64,000 bases of DNA from Amoebophrya sp. A120 (Eukaryota > Sar > Dinophyceae > Syndiniales > Amoebophryaceae). The notes under the pieces were generated by a model that was not told the DNA's origin, did no database searches, and saw only the letters and a list, made by a program, of their open reading frames with translations. The stretch spans positions 3,621,420 to 3,685,419 of the forward strand of contig CAJINV010000008.1 in NCBI GenBank assembly GCA_905178155.1, written 5' to 3'. The position numbers and the translations under genes are program-made. The stretch's first letter is position 1, and each line of letters begins with the position of its first letter. Below, in pieces: positions 46,406 to 56,500 of the stretch.

Positions 46406-49073
46406 ATGGCGAGTCCTTCGGGTACCGGTGGTGGCACTGGTACCCCCAGTAGCACTTCCTCTTCCGCCAACGGCGCGAAATCCAAGATGGCGTTAAAACA
46501 GGGGCGGGAGCAGGAGCAGAACCAGAGCGACCGTCCAGAACCCCCGCCGTCCTCGGCATCCTCCTCCACAGCCTCCACGCCGAGCAGGAGCAAAGAGACC
46601 TCGGGCGTCAAATCTTCGTGGTGCCCCCCGCGGTTCAGCTCGGTGTCCGACAATGAGGTGGAGGGCAACATCTACATGCACAACCCAAAGGCCCTGCCAA
46701 TACGGATGATCAACTGGTACCAGGTGTTTCAGACGCACTATTTGTCCCACATCTACATCGCGGTCATCGCGTTTCTCATCTACTTCGCGCCCAATGAGCT
46801 CTTCTTCGTCAGCGAGCTGGGGTACAAAGCCGTGGAAACCTTTGGATGGGTATAAAATAAATAGAAATCTTCAAAATTTGGTTTCAGATAGTCAACATCT
46901 GGATTTTTTTTCCCACTCGGATTCTCAATGTAGTTCGTTGTGATTTAGAATTTTCCATGAATGTAGTAATGATGCGCAACAGAAGATCATGCAGATGCAC
47001 CAAAGAAGTATGTTGGTGCTCTCGCGAACCAACGATTGTGCACTCTCGTGGGTTGTCAAACGGCCACTTTTTCTGTACTCAATTGATCTTTAGTACATTC
47101 ATGAATGTAAATGTTGCTGTCAAAATAAAAATCCACAGTCCCGCGTCGTTTTGGTCGTCCTGCTGCCCTTGATCCTCTACCGTTCTTCTTCGTGGGGCCC
47201 ACATTGGCGCAGCAGTGTCTATTTGATCGACTTCGAGTGTGCGGCACCCCCCGAGGATTGGCGCATGACGGTGGAGCAGACGAAGAAGATGCTGGAGAAC
47301 CAGAGAAGTTTTACAGACGAGTCAAAAGAGTTCCAGCACCGGATTCTGAATACCTCCGGTATCGGCGACGGTACCGCCTGGCCGCCCTGCATCTTGAATT
47401 CCCTCGGCGGGAAATCTGTCGCGACGAGCCGCAGCGACAGTAAAACTTCCGCCTCCTCCGGTGGGTCACTGTACGAGTACGCGAGTACGATGCAAGACGC
47501 GAGGGATGAAACCGAGACCATCGTGTTCGACATGGTGGAACGACTCCTCGCGAGGACAAAAACAAAAGCGAAAAACATCGACTTTCTCGTCGTCAATTGC
47601 TCGCTCTTCTGCCCGACACCGTCGATCTGCGCCATGATTGCGAACAAGTTCAAAATGAAGGAGGACATCAACAGCTTCAATCTGGGCGGCATGGGCTGCT
47701 CCGCCGGGGTCATCAGCATCGACTTGGCGAAGCAGCTGATACAAAACAAACCTGGGGCAACGGCGCTGGTGGTCAGCACCGAAAACCTGTCACAGAATCT
47801 GTACGTTGATATAGATCTACACGTCTTGTTTGACTACTAGTATACTTATGTTCTTGTTCAACAACACAGAGGGTCAAGTTCAAGATCCAGCTCCATGATG
47901 ACTGTTCTTTTTCAGTTGTCACTCTCACTTTCACCAGGACATTGCCGCAAACCTAATATCATGATACAACTCATCAAAGGCAAAACAATAAAAAAAAACA
48001 GTTACACGGGTAACGATCGTTCGATGATGATGCAGAACACGCTTTTCCGTTGCGGTGGCGCCGCGGTTCTGCTTTCGAGCAACAGCTACAACTACAACAC
48101 GAAGCGATTTGCAAAGTACAAACTCCTTCACAGCGGCCGCACCTTCATGACGGACGACGAAAGTTTCAAATGTGTCTACCAGGAGGAAGACAATCTGCCG
48201 AGTAAAGTTGCAAGCTGTATTGCTAGTACAACAAGAACAGAAGGTGAAGGAACAAAAGCAGAAATATCCAAAGCACAGTCAGCGACAAATAACAATATAA
48301 AACCCGCAGCCGCGGCGCCGTCAGGGGATCTGAAGGGCGTCCGTCTGCAGCGAAACATCGTGACCGTCGCTGGGCGCGCACTGACGAAGCAATTCACGCA
48401 GCTCGGCCCGAACATCTTGCCGGTCAGCGAGCAGGCGAAGACGATCGGCACCATGGTCGCGGACTACCTGTGCAAGAATTTTTTGCACATTTTGTCCCCC
48501 AAACACTTCCCGCCGCGGGTAAAGATCTACACGCCGAACTTCAAGAAGTGCATCGACCACTTTTGCATCCACGCGGGCGGCCGGGCGGTCATCGAGGGCG
48601 TGCAGAAGAACCTGAAGCTAACGGATCGGGACGTCGAGCCGTCCTTCATGACGCTGAAGAAGTGGGGCAACACGAGCAGCTATCAAATGTAAAAATGTCT
48701 GGGTCTGGAAGAATGCGCGATTTGTCATGCAGCTTTTCCATGACCCATGAAGCCTGGAATGCAGGATCTAGCATGACAGATTCTGCGCGATCTCTCTCAT
48801 GCCTATCCTGCATGACAAACTCCCTCCCGACTTGGCCAAAACTGGACCACATTTGGTAATCATGCAGCACAGATTTTTGCATGCTTCAGATTTAGCATGA
48901 CAAGTTGCATTCTTCCAGACCCAGACATTTTTACATTTGATAGCAGCTCCTCCATCTGGTACGAGCTGCAGTTCATCGAGGACTCGAAGCGCATAAAACA
49001 CGGCCACCAGGTTCTGCAGATCGCCTTCGGCTCCGGGTTCAAGTGCAACTCCGCGGTCTGGCTCAGACTGTAG
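46406..49073 (+). CDS. 3-ketoacyl-CoA synthase, plant FAE1/KCS type
   Basis: Exons 46406-46849, 47139-47800, 48002-48680 and 48948-49073; 636 aa. The first two introns are GT-AG (phases 0 and 2), the last is a family-A introner. The family condenses malonyl-CoA with acyl-CoA, the first step of very-long-chain fatty acid elongation at the ER. Two membrane segments lie near residues 107-130 and 149-165, as in plant KCS. The catalytic triad is present: Cys335 in [17 protein letters not shown], His559 in [18 protein letters not shown], and Asn592 in [17 protein letters not shown]. The His-Asn spacing of 33 equals that of Arabidopsis FAE1. Other hallmarks are [46 protein letters not shown] and [14 protein letters not shown]. 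Oddities: a Ser/Thr/Pro-rich N-terminal tail of about 75 residues and a ~35-residue Ala/Thr-rich insertion after CVYQEED, which explains the longer Cys-His distance. Confidence 0.93.
48681..48947 (+). mobile_element. Introner, family A, perfect 38-nt inverted repeat
   Basis: Direct repeat AGCAGC (48675-48680 and 48942-48947). The sequence 48679-48716 is the exact reverse complement of 48907-48944 (38 of 38 positions; core AATGTCTGGGTCTGGAA). Intron removal at the repeat gives [11 protein letters not shown], the invariant KCS sequence with the right number of serines, so the boundary is fixed by homology. No register within the repeat gives GT-AG or GC-AG ends. Confidence 0.95.
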
Positions 49074-50581
49074 TGGGTCGCTCGTCTGTACGAAAAATAA
49101 CCTCGAGTCGTTGCTGGAACAGGTAGTACCAGTTTCTTGGCTATACGAGGTAGCTGCCTTATTTCATCATTGAAATTTTGTTTTTTCTTTTCAGGACGAG
49201 ATAGTGGACAACGAATCTCCTCGCTGCTAAAGTACAAAGGCCATGATTCGTGAAGTGTAATCAAAGGACAATTGTGTGACACGTAGTGGTAAAAAAATCA
49301 CTCGGACTAGTTGGTCGCTTGGCGTCGAAGAACATCATCCTGATCCTTTTGTCCGAGCATGATAGATAACTGTAACTGAATGTTGTGCAGAAGCAGAGTA
49401 TATTAATGCATTCGAAGTCACACTGGTAGTACTGTTACTATAGAAGACAAAAGCATCTCGCTTTGCCAACTAGCAGTGCACAGTGAAACAAACAAGTGTG
49501 ATGATCTTTTTTTGCGAAACCAAAACGGAATGATAGCGCAGACCGCACAACTTCTTCTCGTGATAACTATAAACCTTTTTTTGCCGGAAACAATACAGTC
49601 AAAAGCACCAAAGCCAACTACAACAGTATTTCCATACTTGACTCTACGACGAAACAAATTATGCCGAGCCTTAGAAACCAAAGCAGCTTTTTTGAGCGCA
49701 AAGGAATGAAGCGAGTCTACCACCCGCCATGATGAAAGCTTCATATCCAGTACATTTTTTTCTTGCCTTTGATTTCGCGTTAGCGCGTGACTGACGACTT
49801 CTAGACACAACTTCGTTCCCGCCACAACCCCGATACTGATTGGAACCAAAGGACATCTCCCCCCTGCCCCTTTTGAAACGCCTACGTTCTTTCCATGCCC
49901 CCCCCCTGCCCTGCGCATTGAATGAACAACTTTGGCTTCTTTTGAAGAGTCGCAAAGAACTCTGTTTTAACATCGCAAAATGTGGAAGTAGCGCCGTAAA
50001 TCATTGATGACCTCTAATCCTAATGGAATGCGGTACCACCAGATTTGCTGCAGCGCGCTTATGCGTGGTCGCCGTAAGGAGAGTTTTGATGAGTTCGAGA
50101 AGTTCTTCGAAAATCCAAATCGCGTCGACTGGCGATGGCTTGTTGGCAGGGTTACAGTTCTTGGGATCGTGATGAATTGTCGAGAGACTTCTTGAAACTT
50201 ACGATAACATTCGCGTTGCAAGAGAATCATCAAGAGCAAGGACTTACGACTGCGAGGCTACAAAATTTATATATGAATCTCAGCGTTCGACGTCGGCGGC
50301 CGGCTTTCGTTCTTCCTTACTTTCTCGTCTCCAGGATGTATAATTAATGAACCAACAAAAATCGATCCTCACACAATTTAGCTTTTCCGCCACTATACGA
50401 TAGTCTCGTGACTCTGACTGCGAGCTTGTGTGCAGATGAGGTAAGTAGTCCTCTTGGAGGCCTCTTCGAGGCAGGTTTAGAGATCAGTGAGGTGGAACAG
50501 AATCAGCATCGAGTAGGATTGTGAATTATCAGAAGCAGTAGCACCGAAAGCCTCCACGTCCTCCTTGAAGAACAAAGCGTG
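49074..50581. other. Intergenic spacer
   Basis: About 1.5 kb without a supported gene. Reverse-strand frames at 49418-49973 are unsupported. Nothing else seen. Confidence 0.55.
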
Positions 50582-53500
50582 ATGATGCCGGGCTCCTTGT
50601 TTTCTACTCAAGTGCAGGAGCACCAGAAGCTGCTGTCCGCGTTATCGAGGCTGTCGAAGAATAATCCGCCTAGCGAAGATCATGCGCTACTCGAGGCACT
50701 AGATGCACTCGCAGAAGTCGCGAAGAGCTGGGACCGGGTTGTAGCCACGCACAAATCTTCATCTTCTGCCTCTACCACGTCGAGAGAGCAGCGCGATGTT
50801 GGAAATAAAATCAGCTCGAGCCACAAAACGAAGAGCAAACTCGCGCAGCTGTGGTACTCTACGGTTAGTGCCGTGCTCGCGATGAACACAACAAGTGGAG
50901 ATCAGCAGAGCACTGCTTCGTCCAGCGCAGCAGGGTCGGCAACGTCTTCGTCTTCATCTCATTGCAATAAAGCTTTTTCCGCCACCAGGACTAGTACACT
51001 GTCACCTGTTACAAAAACACGACAGCACGTTGCTCAGTGTTGCTGGCGCATCTGGCGAGCAACGACATTTCTCGACTTTCGCGAGGCGACGAGCGCAGGT
51101 TGTTCCTTTGGCGAACTCCAGCTGGTTGCGGCCTGCAAGATTCTGAACGCAACTGCAAATCATGGAAGTGACGTATTTTTGAGGAGCCATCATTTTCCTG
51201 ATGAGGCCGCTGATCATGCTCTGGACGAAGGTGGTGCAGCGAGCAAGGCTGATGGGGTAGGCGTTCCTCGACATGAAGCGCAGATCGCTTCGAAATTGCT
51301 TGATCTCGTCCGGTCCTTTGTGGACGGCGGAATGAACGCCGCACAAGCGCCGGATGTGCAGACCGGTAGTACCAAAGCGCCGTCCTCCCTGATGAAATTA
51401 CCAGCATTGTGGTCTTCGCTGTTTCGCCTTGCGAGAAATCTGGCGTGCAACGCCGCACCGGCCGTTGGTGAGGAGATGGAGGACACGACAAGGCAGAGCG
51501 CTTCAGCTAGTTCGTGGTCTTCATCACAGCGAGCGTGCGCGCAGCAGAGTCATACGGTTGCGGACGGTCCTGATTCATCTAGGTCTCTACGGATGGAACA
51601 AGATCTCCTCGACGTTTTCCACGCTTGCTGTCTCGCTGTTTACGACTCAGCTTCCTGCGAGAAAACCGTCACGGCACTCGTTTCGTCCATCGGTAGTAAT
51701 ATTGCGATCGAACCCGGACGAGTTCTGAAAGAGGAACTTGCCACGCGGTTGCTCCTTTCGCTCACGTCAAATTGCAAGCCTGCCGTGTTGCACCACCGAC
51801 TCTGCATGTGCCTCGCACTGCCTCCGGCGCAAGCGTTGCGTGCGCACCAAAGACCGCACGGCTTCCGTGAACATGGCGGAATGAATGAAGCTTCCTCGAA
51901 GGTACTACGACTGAGCGCTTGGGACCTGCTGCTGTTGCACGAAGCTTCTTCATGCGCACAAATGTTCGAAACAGGTACGGGTACTCATAGTACCTCCACC
52001 TCGGCTGCTGGTTTGTGGGCCAGACGAGAAGTAGGGCAGCTAACTGCAGAAGCCGACGGGAAAACTGCACCGACCGTGCTCCACACAGCTGTGCGAACCA
52101 CCTGTGAACAGACTACCATAACTCCCGAATTGCTGCATTGGTTCGTTCTTCACCGACTCGACCAGGTGCCCACTCGCAAAGTCTGTTTACTGCTCGAGTT
52201 CGCCGACCGCCTGGAAGTACGAGAGACAGAGGACTCTATGGTCGACTCGAATTCTCAGCAGAAAGAAAGCAACGGGACATCACGAACATCAAGTGTAACA
52301 ACTTCTATCGGCGTTGCGAAATCTCACTTTCTGGCGTCCATTGTCGAAAAGGTTTTGGCTGCACAGCGTGATCCACACCAAACCGAACTAAGAAGTGGCG
52401 CTGGCGGGGGAGATGTTGATGTTCGGGTTGATCACGGAGAAGTAAATGTAGGCGAAGGCTGCACCGACGAGCTGCTGCGGCTCTCGGTCGAGAAGTTTTG
52501 CCAACAAACACCAACCTCCCTCATTTCGCAGCAGCACTGGTGCCGCGTGTTGCACGCGGTGCGACGGAAAGTGCAAAGTGCCACGACCTGTGCAGCAAGC
52601 ACGGGCGGTGGAGCAGTTGTTGCGTCGGCTGCCGTCGCGAGAACCCCTTTGCGTGGCTGCTCGTCGCCGTCAAAGCCAGGTGTTTTTAAAAATGGGACAT
52701 CTTCAACATCTTCAGGCGGCGACCATCTTCTACCTGCTCCCGTTGCGTCGATGTTGCTGTCTACTCTAGAGAATTACGCGGAGCGAATCGACCAAATCAT
52801 CCCGAATGTCTTCGAGATGAAATCTACGTCATTGCCGGAAGCCGTCGCGTGTGCGTATTTGGCAGTTGTTACGAAAGGTGTGCTTGTGTGCTCGCACGTG
52901 GCGGGAACGAACTCGAACGCACCAGCAGAGGTCCTCGCGCTCAACAGCAATGAAGAAGCGGCCGACAGAAGAACCTCCTCGTCGGAGATACAACAGGAGT
53001 GTCCTCGGAGGGGACGAGCACAAGCATCAAACACTCCAACTGTTGATGAAAACGGTCTACTTGGAGCTCACGTTCACGCCATCGAAGTGATCGCCGCGAA
53101 ATACTGCGAGTCCGCCTACGCCCGAAACGACGAGTCCCGCGGCGTTTCCCTCGGGCGGGCGCTAGCGTTCTGGAAGATTTGCAATACTGATACGTCGACG
53201 GGACAACTCAATCCGTCCCTAATATCGTTGACGTCATCCGACGAGAGTTGTCGCCCACAACAAGAGTTTTCCTTTCCTCCTCTCTACCTGGTCCTTCGTG
53301 CGCACGCAGCGCTGAGCATCTTCGCGGGAGTCGATTTGGATCCGGAGAGGGCGAAAAGCGCGGAAAGCCTGGCTTTCAGGCATTGTCAGGAGGCTTTCGA
53401 GGGTTTTTTGACGAGAACGGGAACACCTGGAGTTTCTGCGCACGGCTTGGAAAATGATGGTGCAGAAGATGAGGACCAGACAAAGATGCGACCGCATCAA

Positions 53501-56500
53501 GAAGCGGAAGCGGTTTTGCAGCTGGTCGTAACTGTACTTGCCTTCCGCTGGGAGGACGAAGATGCAGATGTTCCTACTGGCGCTGAAAAAGCGAAAGGGG
53601 ACGAAGACACCGCCGCTCCAGGGGGAGCAGAAGCGGTTGCGAGTAGCACAAAAATTGCCACAGAGGACTGCAGGTCTTCTAATACGCGTAGGAGGAGCGG
53701 CATGTTGCAATTGTGTACGGAAGTTGCACAAGAGATTCTCAGAAGTACAACTTCACGCGAAGAGGAGAAGTCATCTGCGTTTTCAAGGGCAGAAGTAGGA
53801 GAAACGTCGAACTGCATCAAACCCCAGAAAATGAAGACCTTACCTCCGCGCGCTGCTGCGGCCATGCTTCTTGCGCGCCTCGGCGTTCAATGTTCCAGCC
53901 TCTGGGAAGATGTTTTCGCTTTGTTCGGGCTACCGTCGTGGGAAGCTGTGCGTCAAACGTTGGAAGAGCTGGAGGGGCAACTGCAGTGCATGCAAGGAAC
54001 ACATTCGAGCTCAAAGAACATATGTGACGAGGCCCCGGCGCATGTTGTCCAAATAGAGATGCGCAGTTTTGCACAAGACCTGGTCGCTGGTGGAAAGCTC
54101 GATCTGGCTGCAGTGGCGCTTTTGTCGGCACTCGTCTCGTCGGATAATCAAACGCAGACGTCGCTAACAAATGGGGGCGCAGTAGTTGCGTCTACTAGTA
54201 CGCTGTTGGAGGCCCTGCAAACCCTTGTAGAATTTGGTCGGCATAATTCACGGCAGGAGGTCTCCACCGAGCTGATTGTTGAAGATGCTAGGCGTGTTGG
54301 CCGAATCGATATGCTGCCAGCTCCCTGCTCCGCGAGTAGCAGTGGGAAGTGCAAGACGAGACGTGCAGTGATCGAGAAGGCGAAGTCGCTACTGCCTAAA
54401 GCCGTGGAGCATTTCTCAGTGGATCAACAGGCGTGTGCGTTGGGGGCTCCTCCTACCGGTTTCGACGCGGACACTTTCGAAAATGGTTTATCGCTTTTCC
54501 GCACTCTTGTGGCAGTATTGATTCTGGAGCACGATGACGATGGGGGACACAGGTGCGAACGCGGCGGGCAGCCCCAGTCTTCAAGTGCAAATCCGCTCAC
54601 TAGTACTAGTGCCCTGAACCAACACTCGTGTTACCAAAAGCTTAGTAATTTGTGGGAGGAGAGAGCTACAGAAGCACAAAGCGAGGCGCAACTATCTCAC
54701 ACGATCCTCGCTTTTTACCTTCACGAATTAGCGAAGCTTGCTACAGAGACTTGCTCTTTTGCCGCCGGGCTTGCGCTCAACTTGCAAGCCATGCAGGAGT
54801 TCGCGCAAGCAGTGCCTGAAATGGAGGAGAAGGTTGGAAGCGAATCGATCCGAGACGCGTTGTCTGCCAAGGTGTCCACTTTCCATTCACGACTCTCCAA
54901 GCGCTTCTCGCTCCTCGGCTGTGAGCTGCACTTTAGCATTGCATCCGGGTACGAAAAAGCGGGGCTAGGGAAGTGGGCTGAACACTGGCATGAGGCGGGG
55001 AAGAAATTTGCTGACTCGGGCGACAAAGTCTTGCTTGGGCAGTGGCAGAAGCGGTTTCAGGCTGCGTGTGTCGGGCCGCGTGCGCCGGATGTTAGCGCGG
55101 ACTTCTTAGCTGCCGCTGGTCAACAGCACACCTCGGTACCGGTGGGGCACGAAGACAGACCGGCTGCTGACATTTTTCCAGTACAATTGGGATTGACGCC
55201 AAAAGGACCTGCACTGAGACTGACAGAAGCGTCAGCGGAGAAAATTCTCTGCACTTTGCAGACTGTGTCCTCTGAGATCAAGAGGGTGAAGCTGGGATGC
55301 CGGGTGGGACGACGGTCATTCCCGTTCTTGCGGGGTGATTATTTGTCGGAAAATAGTGAGCAAGAGCACCAGAACGAGATTCCGCAGCGACTGACGCGGC
55401 TCGCGTATGAATTTCTCTCCGCGGTAGACTTGCTGAGCCTATCTGGAATCCGAACCGCGGCAATCTCCCTGACGCATTTCTTACACGATGTCATGGAGGA
55501 GACTGATTCTACTACGTCGGCGCATCTGGAACAACACCAAGAAAAAATTCGTACACCAGCACGGGAACCGCGCGTCCGTGCGCAGTGCCAACTAATCATC
55601 CAGTCCTTAGCACCTTTTTGCGCCTCCTCCCTCGGGTCAAGCATTTTGTTCGATGTGCGACGGCTGCAGCGGGTGCTCGCGGCGTCTTCTGCCGCGCGAC
55701 GCGTACCGTCTTGGGACAAAGTGATAGACAGATGGTTTCTGAATCCGAACCCCAAGAAGTCCCATGCCGATGGAGCAGTAGATGAAGCGTCGTGTCTTGA
55801 GCACGCGGAAGTGTACGTGCACCTAGCGAAGTTTGACGCCGGTCGTGCTGGCAAAGATCATTCCGGAGAAAAGCTGCCCGCCCAAGAGTTTCTGTACCTG
55901 ACACGACGCCAAGTTCTTGCGCAATGCGCCGAAGGGAGTGGCGGTTCCGCTGGCAATGTTGCTGAGCAGAATCATGTTTCTGCAGCTGCACCTGCAAGTG
56001 GAACAAGCAGCAAGACGCTTGGCGTTTGCCACCGCATTCCGATAGCCCAAGAAGACTCGCTAATCGAAAAAATCGACCAATTGCAGACTTTGTTGGAGCA
56101 AAATCGCAAGTCTGTGAAGGACCTGCAGAAGAAGATAGAGGACGAGGACATCTTTGGGGACGTCGCAATTGAAGACACACATGCGAAAGAGCGGAAGGAG
56201 ATTGAAGCCGAGTTCTGGCGCGACCGACGGGAATTCGACGAAAAATTGAAAAACTGGCTCCAAAGTTTCGAAGCCGTCGTGTCGAGCGAGGTTCTGGAAA
56301 GCGTGTTTGGCAAGCACGAAAGGACAGATCAAGAGCGAAAGACAGAAGAAAAGGCGACGTGCAGAATCGTACCTAGTCCAACGGTCTTCCTGTACCTGGA
56401 CCCGAACCTCGCGAATGTGCCATTCGAGCATCTTCCGACGCTGCGTGGCCGCCGAATCTCAAGGGCGCTCGCACCGAACATCCTGGTTGCCGCTATGGAG

